Positions 12,125-24,244 of a stretch of 64,000 bases of DNA are shown here, in pieces. Positions within the stretch are counted from its first letter, which is position 1. Every line of letters starts with the position of its first letter. Source of the stretch: Petaurus breviceps papuanus (Eukaryota; Chordata; Mammalia; Diprotodontia; Petauridae); assembly GCA_028583685.1 (NCBI GenBank), contig JAMXIF010000002.1:58140674-58204673 (forward strand). The letters are read 5' to 3'. A program made the translations under genes and the position numbers. Under the pieces are notes generated by a model. The model was not told the origin of the DNA, ran no database searches, and saw only the letters and a list, made by a program, of their open reading frames with translations.

Positions 12125-15115
12125 TCTTTGATTTCTTGGAGATACAAACCCAACAGTGTCATTGCTGGATCAAAGCGTATGCAGTTTTGTAGCCCTTAGG
12201 ACATAGCTTCAAATTGCTCTCCAGAATGCTTGGATCTGTTCTCAATTCCACCAACAATGCATTAATGTCCCTATTTTCCCACATCCCTTCCAGCATTTGT
12301 CATTTTTCTTTTCTGTCATTTAGTCAATCAGATAGGTGTGAGGAGGTATTCCAGAGTTGTTTTAATTTACATTTGTCTAATAAATAGTAATTTAGAGCAT
12401 TCTTTCGTGTGAGTATTGATAGCTTTGATTTCTTCTTCTGAAAAATTGCCTATTCATATCCTTTGACCATTAATCAACTGGGGAAGGACTCTCATTTTAT
12501 AATTTTGCTGAGTTCCCTAAATATTTGAGAAATGAGGTCTTTATGAGAGAAACATGCTATAAAATTATTTCCCAGTTTCCTGTTTTCCTTATAATTTTGA
12601 TTTTATTAGTTTTTTTCATGTAAAAACTCTTTGAATCCATGTAAAGCAACTATCTATTTTACTTCCAATATTTTACTATCCTCTAACCTCTTCTCTTATC
12701 CATAGATTTGACAGGTACATTTTCCATGTTTCTCTAATTTACTTATGAGATCACTATATCTAATCATTTACCATTTTCACTTTATCTTGCTATACAATGT
12801 GATATGTTGGTCTATACCTAATTTCTTCCAAACTTATTTCTAGTTTTCCCACTCAAATGGTGAATTCTTACCCCAAAAGCTTATATCTTTGGGTTTTTCA
12901 TACACTACATTATTATGTTCCCTTATTATGAGTATCATGTACATAAACTGTTCCACTGATCCATTATTCTATTTCTTAGCCAGTAGCAGAATGTTTTGAT
13001 GATTATAATTTTGTATCATAGTTTGAAATTAGGTCCTGATAGCCTATCTTACATTAAAAAAAATTGATTCCCTTGATATTTTTGACCTTTTTTCCTCCCA
13101 GATGAATTTTGAAATTATGTTCTCTAGTTCTATAAAATAATTAATTATTTGGTAGTTTGATTGGTATAACACTGAATAAGTAAATTAACTAAGACAGGAT
13201 TGTCATTTTTATTCTATTGATTCAACCTCCCTATGAATAATTAATATGACTCCAATTGTTTAGATCTATATTTGTGTGAAAAGTGTTTGTAATTTTGCTT
13301 ATACAGTCCCTGGGCTTGTCCTGGCAGGTATACTCCTAAGTATTTTATATTGCCATTATTTTAAATGGAGTTTCTCTTTCTATCTCTTCCTGCTGGATTT
13401 TGTTGGTAGCACAGAGAAATGCTGATGATTGATATAGGATTGTTTTATACCCCTGCAATTTTGCTGGAGTTAACTATTTCAATGAGTATTTTTAGTTGAT
13501 TCTCTTTGGTTCTCTAAGCATATCATATCATCTGCATAAATCATTGTTTTGTTTCCTCAATGGCTATTTTTATTCCCTCAATTTCTATTTCTTATCTTAT
13601 TGCTATAGCTAGCATTTTGAGTACAATATTGAATAATAATGGTGATAATGAAAATTGTTGCTTCATCACTGATCTTATCGGGAAAGTCTCAAATTTATTC
13701 CCATTATAGATAATATTTGCTCTTGGTTTAGCTAAATAATACTTATTATTTTAAGAAAGATTCTATTGATATCTTTGCTTTCTAAGGTTTTTCATAGGAA
13801 TGTGTGCTGTATTTTGTAAAAAAAAAAAACTTTTTCTGCATATATTGACACAATCGCATTTTTTTTCTTTTTGTAACTGATATGGGCAGTTATTCTGATA
13901 TTTTTCTATCCTGGTATAAATCTTGCATGGTCATAGTATATGATCTTTATGATATATTTGTGTAATATACTTGATAGTTTTTTACCTAAAATTTTTGCAT
14001 TGATACTCATCAGGAAATTTGATCTATAGTTTTCTTTCTCTTTTTTGATTTTCCTGGTTTAGGTATCAGATTCATATTTGTGACATACAGGTAATTTAAA
14101 ATACCTCCTTTTTTGTTTATTTTTATATGGTATTGGAATTAATTGTTCTTTAAATGTTTGGTGGAATTCACTTGTGAATCCATCTGGTCCTGGGGATTTT
14201 TTTTTTTTTTTGTAGAGAGTTCATTGATAGCTTCTTCAATTTCTTTTTCAAAGAAAGGGTTATTTAAGTATGCAATTTCCTCTGCTGTTAATTTGGGCAG
14301 TTCATATTTTTGTAAATATTCATCCATTTCATTTAGATTGTCAGTTTTACTGGCATATAATTGGGTAAAATAGCTCCCACTAATTAATTTCATCTCCATT
14401 AGGAGTAAAATCACCCTTTTCATTTTTGGTAGTAGAAATTTAGTTTTTTTTTCTTTCTTTTAAAAATAAAATTAACTAATGGTTTATTTTTAAAAATAAA
14501 ACCAGCTTCTAGTTTTACTTGTTAGGCAAATTTATTTTTATTTTAAATTTTATTAATTTCTCCTTTAATTTTCATAATTTCCTATTTGGTACTTAATTGA
14601 GCATTTTTAGTTTGTTTGTTTGTTTGTTTTTGTTTGAAATTGTATGCTTCATAGGGGCAGCTAGGTGGCACAGTGAATAGAGCACTGGCCCTGGAGTCAG
14701 GAGAACCTGAGTTCAAATGTGGCCTCAGACACTGGACACAATTATTAGCCATGTGACTTTGAGCAAGTCACTTAACTCCAATTGCCCTCCAAAATGCAAA
14801 AAAAAGAAAAAAAGAAATTGCATGCTTCATTCATTGATCTGTTCTTCTACTACTGTATTGATGCAAGTGTTTAGAGACATAAAATCTCCCCTAAAGTATT
14901 GCTTTGACTACATCCCATAAATGTTAGCATATTGTCTCATCGTCATTATCTTTAATTGAATTATTGATTATAGTTTCTATGATTTCTTCTTTGATCCACT
15001 CATTATTTAGGACTAGTTTTTTTAGTTTCCATTTTATTTTTAATCTCTGTTTAGATAGACCTTTATTGAATGTAATTTTTATTGCATTGTGGTCTGAAAA
15101 AGATGCATTCAATAT
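12125..15115 (-). mobile_element. L1 ORF2 body, decayed, lacking the endonuclease N-terminus
   Basis: Minus-strand L1 ORF2 from its C-terminal part (12140-12480) through RT to the end of the endonuclease (ILNASFSDHNAIKITFNKG at about 15050-15115). The RT catalytic motif is readable as YADDMIC at about 13513-13535. A piece at 14139-14423 encodes [20 protein letters not shown] and [15 protein letters not shown], a conserved ORF2 stretch ahead of the RT core. Many stops and shifts. At 15115 the L1 frame stops inside the endonuclease domain and is joined to purine-rich spacer sequence. A SINE sits inside at 14654-14813. Confidence 0.85.
14654..14813 (+). mobile_element. tRNA-related SINE, type A, inside L1
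   Basis: Starts GGGGCAGCTAGGTGGCACAG, contains GAGTTCAAATGTGGCCTCAG and GAGCAAGTCACTTAACTCC, and ends in an A-rich tail. A 17-base target duplication, GAAATTGYATGCTTCAT, lies at 14636-14652 and 14814-14830, so it inserted after the L1. Confidence 0.93.
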
Positions 15116-15648
15116 TTCCCTTCCTCCCTTGTCACCCACCCTTACTGGGAAGATAAGCAAATCAATATAGGTTGTACATGTGTAGCTAATGCAAAACATT
15201 TCCATAGTGGATATTGCAAAAGACTGATTATATTTCACTCCCTCCTATCCCACCTCCCACTTGTTCTCTTCTCTACTTTGATCCTGTCCCTTTTCAAAAG
15301 TGGTTGCTTCCAGCTTCCCTCCCCCACAGCCTGCCCTCCCTTCCATTATCCCTCTCTCTTCCCCTTCCCCCTACTCTCCTGTAGGGTGAGATACCCTATT
15401 TAGTGGGTATGTCATTCCCTCCCTAAGCCAAATTCAATGAGAATAAGGTTGACCCATTTCCTTTTGTCTTCCTGTTCTTCCCCTCCATTGTAACTATTTT
15501 CCCTTGACTCTTCCTTATGAGATAGTTTAGCCCATTCTGTCTCTCCCCATCTCCTCTCATTATATTACTCTCTCACCTCTCAATTTCACCTTTTAAGTAT
15601 CATCCCTTACTGTTACATTTGTCCTGTGCCCCCTATCTATGTATATGT

Positions 15649-15691
<43 letters not shown>

Positions 15692-15727
15692 CAAACTCAC
15701 ATATGTATTCATACACCCATATACCCT

Positions 15728-15770
<43 letters not shown>

Positions 15771-15990
15771 TTCTATTCCCTTCAACTATTCTCATACTGA
15801 GAAATGTTTCATAAAGTTACAATTATCATTTTTCCATGTAGGAATGTAAATAGTTCAACTTTGATCATTTTGAGGTTCTGAAGCTCCAAAGTTTGTTCAG
15901 ATTCACCTTTTACATGAATTGAAGGAGGAGGCAGAAGCTGGAGTCATGTGGAAGTCCTGTTTCTACTCTGCCATCTTGACTCTACCCCTC
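15115..15990 (-). mobile_element. HAL1/L1 spacer fused to a 5' leader, ORF1 missing
   Basis: 15115-15860 matches, in reverse, the post-ORF1 spacer of the HAL1-type element at 45790-46540 (TTCCCTTCCTCCCTTGTCAC, GGGAAGATAAGCA, TAGGTTGTACATGTGT, TTTTTCCATGTAGGAATGT). At about 15860 it is joined to a 5' leader ending at about 15989 that resembles the start of the element at 30195 (on the minus strand GGGGTAGAGTCAAGATGGC, against GGGGCAGAGCCAAGATGGC there). No ORF1 lies between them. With ORF2 adjoining at 15115 this looks like one rearranged L1 lacking ORF1, or a join of two elements. Confidence 0.65.
15649..15769. repeat. (CA)n/(TA)n microsatellites
   Basis: (AC)n at 15649-15675 running into (TA)n to about 15690, then (AC)n at 15730-15769. 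They lie in the element spacer at the place where the other copies carry short TG/TA runs (32145-32215 and 46345-46430). Confidence 0.95.
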
Positions 15991-16610
15991 CTTTAGGTGT
16001 TCTTATACTACTGTTTTCCCAGATAGTTCAGGGGGTTGGAAATTTTTGGTGCTTCCAAGTTGGTTATCGGGGGAGAGGTATGGTCTGTACTCTGGTCCTT
16101 ACTAAGAAAGGGCCTCTGATACCTTGGGATAGCAATCGATATTGATCTTCAGTTGGCTTGTTCCCTCTTGAAGAAGGTACTCCTTTCTTCCCTTGAGCTA
16201 AGGCTCAGAAGTGGATATAAGCAATGGATTTTCCAAACAGTGTTTGGTCCCACACTTAGTGCTAGCACAGGGGTCCCCTGTAATCTCTTTTTGACTAGTT
16301 GCCAGGTCCCCTTACCATCTTTGATTTGAGCTCTCATAATTGCTTCTACTTCTATTACCTCCCACTAGTTATACCACTAATGTTTGATCCACATAGGCTC
16401 TGGGGTCAGCCTCTACCTTCAAGTCATAAAACTCTCTTTCTGACCTCCTAAGTTGTCTTGGACTGGAAAAATGTGTCACTATGACTTTTTGTTGGTTCTG
16501 CCACTCCAGAATTCAATTTGATATATTATTTTAAAGTTGTTTGGAAGGAATGTTGGGAGAGCTCAGTTGTGTGCTTCCTCTACTCCTCCATTTTGCCTTC
16601 ACCGCCAGCT
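15990..16610 (-). mobile_element. L1 5'UTR fragment of a second subfamily
   Basis: On the minus strand it opens with AAAATGGAGGAGTAGAGGAA, then AACTGAGCTCTCCCAACATTC, CAAACAACTTTAAAATAATA and CCAAGACAACTTAGGAGGTC. The same order of words occurs in the plus-strand L1 at 36600-36760, which identifies both as 5'UTR of one L1 subfamily. Confidence 0.7.
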
Positions 16611-17460
16611 TTATTTTAATGTTGTTGGGTTTTTTATATCACTAACAATTATATATGGATCTGGAGTGCATTCAAAAGACTAACAACTAAAATAACTCTC
16701 TATTTCTTAACTAACTGTGTTTGAATGAGGACTACTGGGGCTTTGAGGTCTGCAGTGAAATCTTAGGCCTTCATCTCCCCAATGGAGTCAAAGCCCTGTA
16801 GCCCACGAGCACATATCCCTGCTGTTGATTTTGTCTGTTGTGGCTATTCTTGCTTTTAAGTGAAGGAGTAGTACTTCAGATAGTTGTGAGCTCATAAGCT
16901 GTGAAAGGTTGGAACAGTTAGTGATAAAAGTATGGGAGTGGGTATCCATGTCAGAATTTGCAGGAGACTGAGGACAGGGAGAGCAATGGCTATGGTTCTG
17001 AAGAATAAAAGGTTTGATCCAGCCCAACAGTAACAGAGTGGACTCATCTGTCCATCAGCTCTGTCATATTTGGTAGTGAAATTGCTAAGGCAAATGTTTT
17101 ATATCAAATACTTTTAAGTGTGAGACCATGCTTCTCAAGGACTAAGGTGACAAATGGGAGAGTGTGATCCTTTCACTCCTCATTCAGGGGGAAATTGCTT
17201 TGTATTTCTATTCTTATTATACCATCTCAGGAAATATTCCTTTGTAATAGTTAAGTGATATTAACTGGTGAGAACATACTGGGGATTCTAATAATTAATG
17301 ATTTATATAGGAAAGAACACTGGAATAGGGGCCTGAACCTATAGCATTAGAAAAAGACATCCCAAACTTTCAGAGGGGGAGGGAGATACATCCTTTTTCA
17401 GGTGGACTTGACTTATCATTGTGTACATTGGGATGAAGATTCTCAGAGCCTTATAATGGT
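16611..17460. other. Unrecognised sequence, no gene seen
   Basis: No repeat family or protein-like frame identified. Confidence 0.4.
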
Positions 17461-17640
17461 TACAAAAGTATTCCCATATTTTTTGATTTCCTCAAATTTG
17501 TCATTTTTATGATGAAATAATATCCCACTATATTAATCTATCACAGTTTTCAACCATTTCCCAACTGATGGGCGCTCACGTTGTTCCAGGCTTGTTTTGT
17601 TTTTTTTTTGCTACCACCAAAATACACTGAGTTTGTTTTT
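17461..17640 (-). mobile_element. Old L1 3'-region fragment
   Basis: Reverse match to the conserved stretch just before the L1 3'UTR: AATAATATCCCACTATATTAA, CAACCATTTCCCAACTGATGG. Corresponding words (CCATCAATTGGGGAATG and neighbours) appear at 38225-38290 in the plus-strand L1. Confidence 0.6.
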
Positions 17641-17769
17641 TGTGTTTCGCATTATACTTACTAGCTACTTTTTAGCATTATTTCACTTTGAAAACTGGAG
17701 AATGTTCAGAGCTTGTCAGTCAATACGGTTACTGGAGGGTTCAATATGAGGCATAGCTGAAATAGCTGA

Positions 17770-18125
17770 AAATAGTTTGCCTGGGAGAGCAGAAGACTTA
17801 GGGGAAATAAAATAACTGCCTTTAAGTATCTGAAGAATTATAATTAGGGAGACAGAATTATTTTCTGTGACTCAAGAGGGGGGAACTGGGATTATAAACA
17901 AAAATGAGGAGGAGAAAGATTTTATCTCAACATAAGAAAAAACTTCCAAATAATTAGAGCTATCCATAAACAAAAATGTTACTTTTTAAGGTGGTGAATT
18001 CCTTGTCACTGGAGGTAGTCAAACATGGATTTGTCATAGAAGAAATTAATCACTTAGGTAAGAATTGTATTGGATAATCTCAGATACTGATGTATAAACT
18101 TGGGTATTCTGGAATTCTATGAACT
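17770..18125 (+). mobile_element. CR1/L3-type LINE 3' end
   Basis: Shows the phrase order of the amniote CR1/L3 3' region: AAGTATCTGAAGAATTATAA, AAGAAAAAACTTCCAAATAAT, TAGAGCTATCCA, TCCTTGTCACTGGAGGTAGTC and a terminal TCTGGAATTCTATGAA. Ancient and diverged. Confidence 0.75.
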
Positions 18126-18129
18126 ACTT

Positions 18130-20465
18130 CTATACCAGGAATAATCAAGGAACATCCTGATCAGCTGGATTGGTATACATTGCATGGAGTTCATTACTCA
18201 TTCTGATTCATTTGTCAGACTTTTTCTTGCCCCTTGCTGATGGAAATATATTTTACTGAGATTAATAACTTCTGACTATTTATCTGTAATAGGTAATGCA
18301 TCAAAGATTTTTGGTCACTGAGCAATAACTATAAACTTGGATGCTAGAAAAGTTATTGCATAGAAATAGTCCACTATCACATTTGGACTCTACCAGAGAT
18401 TTCTCCCCAAACTCCTCAGTGGCAATGATGTCTACATGAACAATGGAGTTAAAACATCTGCTAGGCTGAATAACTGGCTGCCTTCTTCTGTATTCTCTTT
18501 TCTTCCTTACCCAAAAACCATTGACCAATGATCCTGACAAATGAATGTTTATAGTCCTAGTGGTAGACACATGAGTTTTGAGAGTTCAGACATTCTGAAT
18601 CAGCTGCCCACTGGGAGACAATTGCCACAGGAGATCTGCTTCTTGGAGAAAAGAAGACACACCAGCATCAGAAGGATGCTGCAGGTGAAAGGACTAATAA
18701 AACCCAAGCCAAGCTTAGGCTGTGTAGGAGAGGTAGACTTTCTGACTTCAAACTGTGCTGTTCTGAGATGAAAGTAAAAGAACAGGGATACTTTAAGAAG
18801 TCCACAGAAATGCTGCCTGGAGGGTAAATACACAATACATACATTTGCAATTCTGACCTTGGAGCCAAAGCTCTGATAATGTAGATTGTTCCCTGGAAAC
18901 CCAGTTAAATTTGCCTGCAGCCATCATTCTCCTTTTCATAAAAGTGAAATCCTAGGCTTCAGTTCACTGGTTGTGGTAACCCCCACGTGTTAAGCTAAAA
19001 GAAGCTGGCTTGGGAAACTCAACTACTGATTCTTCTTCTCATTTCCTCATTTTAGAATGTAATTTATTGCTTAATTTTAGAAATAAAAAATCCTCATCAT
19101 CTTAAGTAAAAATTTCACTCGAATTGATAGTATTTCTTTCTCTTCTCTCTTCTTTTTCACTTGCCTTCCCTTTATGCCACAGATTGCAGACAGAGTCCTC
19201 ATCAGGGAATCTTCTCACAGATCTTTTGAATTTAGTACATTTCTCTGAAATTCCTTTCTTTTTCTCCACATGCCTGAGGATTTTCACCTTCTTTTGGGAA
19301 AGGCTGCTGCAAAACAGAGATCCGGTGACTAAAAGAAAACACACTTAGGAGTTCAGTCCGGACTGGGTGAGAGAAAGTGAACTTGGCTCAACTCATTCTG
19401 GAAATTTACAAAATATATTTCCAGTATCTTTTCTTATTCTATCTTAGCTGCTATAGCCATTTCATGTCTCTCCTTGGCTGCCCCTTCTCTTCTGAGATGA
19501 AAACTAAATGCACTTTTCTGAAGCTGATTAGCTCCTATCTTAGATGGGTAAAGCCTAAATAATCACATTCCACACAGTGACTTTCACCACATAAAACTTG
19601 CTTTCATATTATTCTTAAATTCTTTGACTTCATGCATAGGAGGGAGAGAGGAGACGGTCCACATAGTGCCTGCCATTAAAACCCCATGTGTGGGAGTCAA
19701 AAAAGCTAGAGTTTTCTTGCCTCATGCTGTGAGCCTGTGTTTTAGCATCATTGTTGGCACTGAGACAAACTCTGAAACTCTGCAGCTGGTTCAATCCATT
19801 GCCCGTTCCTTTGGCGTTCTCTGAGATCATTTCTTCTCCTTCCATCAGGGAATTTCATACTGGCTTTCCATGATAAAAATCATCTGCTCTTCTGATTTCT
19901 TTAAGAGAAACCCCAACAGTATAAAATGTCAGGTTTTCAATTTTTATATGGAATAATTACATGCTTTTTCATTACAAAATATTTTCTTAAAAAAAGAAGC
20001 TGCTGAGATTTTTAAATACAATCCATGACAAAGCTCTGCTTTTCAATTTATGATATTTAGTTTGAGTGTGAAAGATTCAGGTTCTCACATATAAAGACCC
20101 AGGCTATAGCAGAAAGAATTCAAAAATAGGAGACAGAATCTGTAAGAATTTCAAATTGCTGCTAATGTCAAGTGTGAAAAAAAGGCCATTGGGAATAAAA
20201 AATCATATTCATTATGGAATGATTTCAAAAGACTTTACAATAATACTGTGTGTTCTGAAAACTAGAGAAATTAGTTTCTTTATGGACTCAGTACCACTTA
20301 ATCTTTTAGCCCTAGGGTCAATTTTAATTTGGTAGTGTTATTATCCTGCATCTATCTGTCCTGCCTGGGATTAGAATTGATAAGACAAGGTGAATCCAAC
20401 ATATCACCATAAAACTCAGAAAGATGATTGCCGCAGGGATCTCTTAATGCTCCTCTAGTAAGTAA
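18130..20465. other. Single-copy sequence, no gene confirmed
   Basis: Several short frames occur (18541-18771, 19102-19344, 19624-19824), but none has recognisable domains or a matched pair of splice sites. No repeat family was named. Confidence 0.4.
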
Positions 20466-20469
20466 GCAG

Positions 20470-21485
20470 TGTAAGGTCAAAGGCTATGAACAGACAGCTT
20501 TTAGAAGAAAAAAAAAGCAAAGCTGTCTATGGTCACATTTTAAAAAAATATTCTAAATCACTATTGATTAGAGAAATGCAAATTAAATTAGAGAATTGAA
20601 AATAAAAACAACTGTGAAATACCACCTCATACCAATCAGACTGGCTAATAAAAAGGAAAACAAAAAATGTTGTAGGGAATGTGGAAAAACTGGGACATTA
20701 ATGCATCATTGGTGGAGTTGTAAACTGATCCAACTATTCTGGAGTACAATTTGGAACTATAGCCAAAGAGTTATAAAACTATGCATACCCTTTAATCCAG
20801 CAATAATACTACCAGGTCTATATCCCAAAGAGATAAAAAAAGGGGAGGGGGGAGACATGTTTGTGCAAAAAATATTTAAAAGCATTTCTTTTCTGGTGAC
20901 TAAGAATTGGAAATTAAGGGGATGCCTATTAATTGGGGAATGTATGAACAAGTTTTTCTATGTGATTATGATGGAATATTATCACACTATAAAAAATGTT
21001 AAGCAGGATAATTTCAGAAAAACCTGGAAAGACTTACATGAACTGATACAAAGTAAAGTAAACAGAAGCAGGAGAACACTGTAAACAGTAACAGCAATAT
21101 TGTATGATGAAGAATTGTGAATGACTTAGCTATTCTCATCTATACAATGATCTAAGAAAATTTTGAAGAACTCATGAGGAAGCATGTTTTCCATCTTCAG
21201 AGAAAGAACTGATACTGTCTGAACAAAGACTGAAGCATACTATTTTTCTTTCTTTTTTCCTTCCTTCCTTTTTTTCTTCAAGTCTTCTTGTGCAAAATGA
21301 CTAATATGGAAATGTCTTCCATGATTGCCCTTGTATAATCTATATTGGATTACTTACCATCTCAGGGAGAGAGGAGGCAAGGGAGCACAGGGAATAGAGG
21401 AAGGAAGGATATAATTTGAAGCTCAAAACTGAAAAAATAAAAATGTTAACTTATTTTAACAAATAATTGGGGAAAAATAAAAATA
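20470..21485 (+). mobile_element. L1, 5'-truncated, C-terminal ORF2 plus 3'UTR
   Basis: About 1 kb of the L1 3' end. It begins in ORF2 at GTAAGGTCAAAGGCTATGAAC and still has an open 162-codon stretch at 20596-21084 (MLKxGxTGTLMHHWWSCKLIQLFW-like region and FRKTWKDLHELIQSKVNRSR). It ends in AACTGAAAAAATAAAAATG and A-rich sequence. A typical dead-on-arrival copy. Confidence 0.88.
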
Positions 21486-21634
21486 TTGTTTTTTAAAAAA
21501 GAGGGAGCAAAGTGGAGTAGAGAGTGCTCTGGCCTATGAATCAGTATTCAGTATGCTAGTCCTTGATCTATCACTAAACAGCAGTGGGACTTTGAGCATG
21601 TTCTTTGAGTTCAGTTTCCTTGTATGTCATTGAG

Positions 21635-21679
<45 letters not shown>
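21635..21679. repeat. (GC)n-(GT)n alternating purine-pyrimidine tract
   Basis: (GC)7 at 21635-21648 runs directly into (GT)n to 21679. Long CG/TG alternation is the classical Z-DNA-forming composition and is out of place in this CpG-poor region. Confidence 0.95.
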
Positions 21680-21680
<1 letters not shown>

Positions 21681-21696
21681 TGCCTGCTGTATCTAT

Positions 21697-21929
21697 TATT
21701 GTTGCTGTGGAGTCATTTCAGTCATGTCCCATTTTGGGTTTTCTTGGCAAAGATACTAGAGTTATCATTTCCTTCTCCAACTCATTTTACAGATAAGGAA
21801 ACTTCAGCAGAGTTAAGGGACTTGCCCAGGGTCACACAGCTAGTGATTGAGAGCAGATTTGAATTTATGAAGATAAATCTTCCTGCTCTCAAGTCCAGTG
21901 CTCTGTCCATTGTACCACCTAGCTGCCCA
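21697..21929 (-). mobile_element. tRNA-related CORE-type SINE, type A long form
   Basis: Reverse-oriented, with the head at the right (complement of CACCTAGCTGCC) and a long 3' part containing TTTTCTTGGCAAAGATACTAG and CATTTTACAGATAAGGAAAC. Flanked by CTGTATCTAT at 21687-21696 and 21930-21939. Confidence 0.88.
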
Positions 21930-21939
21930 CTGTATCTAT

Positions 21940-22965
21940 AGTAGGTACTTAATAAATACTTGCTGAGTGGTAAATCGATTCACAAAGGATTGCAAGGATT
22001 AAATGAGATAACATGCAAACTGTCCCTAATTTGTAAATGTGATCCAAGAGTTTGCTAATAAGAAAGTTGTTTGGAACTTGGATTGTATTTTCCCAGACAA
22101 TGATATAAATGGAGAACTTCCAAGACCAGACCAAATGTTTATTTAACCCATAATGTTCCTGAATTTTCACAGCATAAGATAACAGAAAATAACTACTTGT
22201 ATATTTCTATGGGAAAATGTATTCTGAGTTCCAATTCAGAATATTAGAAACAGTTTCCCTCCTCTTTCAAATGTAGCCTTGGCAAAAGAATCTGACTCCC
22301 TTTCTTCCTATATACCTCACTTTTTGAGTCACAGGAGTGGGGATTCTTTTAGGTATGCGAGTGAAGCCTCCCATAGCATGGGACAAGAAATAAAGCAGTG
22401 CAAGAGCAAAGATGGGATGAAGAAAGGAAGGGGGCTTCAGAGACCCAGAGGATTATAGAATAGAGTAACACAGGTATGGGACCTCTCAGTACTATAAACA
22501 ACCAGGGACACTTGTCAGTAAGGGCAAATGTTTTGTCATCCTCTTTTCTCTGAAGAGCCCAAGAATTGGCCTGCTTGTTTCCATTTCTCCATCATCCCAC
22601 TTTGCTTTGCTCTCCCAGGGAGAACTAATTAATCACCTTTGCAACTTCCTGTCTGGACCTGAGCTATCTTAATTGTTGAAAGGTCCAATTACCCTAGCCC
22701 ACTTTATCTAGCTAAACACCAGACTAGACTAGACTTCACATATCCCATTCAGCTATCCATTTTGCTAGGACGTTTTGCCATCAATTACACCTCTTTCTCT
22801 AAGCACCGCAATGAAATTAAAAAAAAAAAAATACTTACAATGGAGAACATATAAGGGATGAAAATACCTATTCCCTGTTCCCCTTAAACTCTATCTTGGA
22901 GGGAACTGTCCTATTGAACACCCAAATGATCTGTCATTGGCTCTACATTATATAATAGTTTTATC
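21940..22965. other. Single-copy sequence, no gene seen
   Basis: No protein-like frame or recognised repeat. Confidence 0.4.
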
Positions 22966-22969
22966 ATGT

Positions 22970-23052
22970 TTTAGATGAAGGTAGAGATATCATGTTCATC
23001 ATATTTGTAGATGATATGAAATATGGAGGAATAGTGAACATAATGGATGAAA
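22970..23052 (+). mobile_element. CR1/L3 LINE fragment (reverse-transcriptase region)
   Basis: Resembles the CR1/L3 RT coding stretch that includes the catalytic motif: GATGAAGGTAGAGATATCATG, then TTCATCATATTTGTAGATGAT (F-V-D-D) and ATGAAATATGGAGGAATAGTG. Confidence 0.6.
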
Positions 23053-23064
23053 GTTATGTTAATA

Positions 23065-23285
23065 ATAATTAGCATAACATATTTTATAGCACTTTAACAC
23101 TTGTAGACATTATATTTTTTGATCCTTGTAATAATCTTCTGAGGTTGGTCTTACTCTTTTATATATAAGTAAACTTCATGTCAGAGAGGTTAAATTAATT
23201 TTCTAGTTTTACACAGAAAGTGTACATATCTGAGGTAGGTTTTTAGTCCTGGTTAATTCATACCCAACACTATCCACCATGCCAT
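23065..23285 (-). mobile_element. MIR-type fragment
   Basis: Weak reverse match: TATAAGTAAACTTCATGTCAG, GAGAGGTTAAATTAATTTTC, then ACACAGAAAGTG. Old and diverged. Confidence 0.55.
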
Positions 23286-23371
23286 ATTGTCTTAAAAACC
23301 TGGAAAAATTGGTTGAATCTAATAAAAAACAATAAAGAGGTATAATGTAAAGTACTTAGGTTTGAGGAATC

Positions 23372-24232
23372 ATGGGCAGCTAGGTGGCACAGTAGATAGA
23401 TTATCAGACTTGAAGTCAAGAAGACTCGTCTTCCTGAGTTCAGATATGACCTTAGCCACTGAGTGATCCTGGGCAAGTCATTTAACCCTACTTGCCTCCA
23501 TTTCCTCATCTTTAAAATAAGCTGGAGAAGGAAATGACAAACTGTAGTGGCACACACACTGGCAGACCCAGGATGACTGCTAGCACAGTTTCTTATATCT
23601 GCTTTACTAGGAAAGATAGCTGTTCAAGGGGTCAACAATCTTTTTTTAATTATATTCATTAGTTCAGGGGAAAAAATTAGCACCCTGAAGTTCAGACAAA
23701 ATCCAAACAAAGAAAATAGAGAAAATACAAGCAGAGAAATAAAGACCAACAGAGAGGGCTTCTGTCTTACAAATTAGCACATATCAACAGACAGATCCAA
23801 CTGTCTGACCAAGGCAATACATACAAGGTACCAGAGAGAGAAGCACTAACATTTGGGTTTTTCAAGGCCTGGAAGCTCTTTAATGGCTACCCAGAGTATT
23901 ATATGGTCAAATTACAAGAACTCTCTTCCAACAAGTGAGCCCCAAGGCAAAATGCTAACCTCAGAGTATATGTACCCTTTTTAGAGCCAGAGGGCATCAT
24001 AACCCTCCTGACTCAGGGCCTAATTAGAAATTAACAAAAAGTATGAAAGCCTTCCTACAAGCAAGCCTCCCCTAAGCAAACTTCCCTTAATGGGCTCTAT
24101 ATGAGGCCTATTAATCAGTGGGGAAGATCTTATATCCCATTAACATTACACAAACCTCTCTAGTATCTTTGCAGAAAACCCACAAATGGGGTTACAAAGA
24201 GTTGGACACAACTGAAAAAAAATGACTCAACA
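23372..24232 (+). mobile_element. Type A long-form SINE split by a solo LTR
   Basis: The head at 23372-23542 (GGGCAGCTAGGTGGCACAGT to GGAAATGACAAAC) continues at 24151-24232 (TCTAGTATCTTTGCAGAAAAC, GGGGTTACAAAGAGTTGGAC, ACTGAAAAAAAATGACTCAAC). The 608 bases between are the LTR at 23543-24150. Confidence 0.9.
23543..24150 (-). mobile_element. Solo LTR of an endogenous retrovirus-like element
   Basis: Begins TGTAGTGG and ends ATTACA (TG...CA termini) and is flanked by a perfect 5-base target duplication CAAAC (23538-23542 and 24151-24155). It is homologous to the LTRs at 41655-42307 and, in the other orientation, 62572-63109. No internal region is present, so it is a fossil left by LTR-LTR recombination. 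The strand follows the TATA box of the third copy. It is younger than the SINE it interrupts. Confidence 0.88.
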
Positions 24233-24244
24233 AAAACTTAAGGA

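Noticed and set aside
15619-15849. Peptides of repeated H-T or Y-I residues
   Set aside because: Translations of (CA)n and (TA)n microsatellites.
20596-21084. 162-codon open frame
   Set aside because: C-terminal L1 ORF2 remnant in a 5'-truncated copy, not a host gene.
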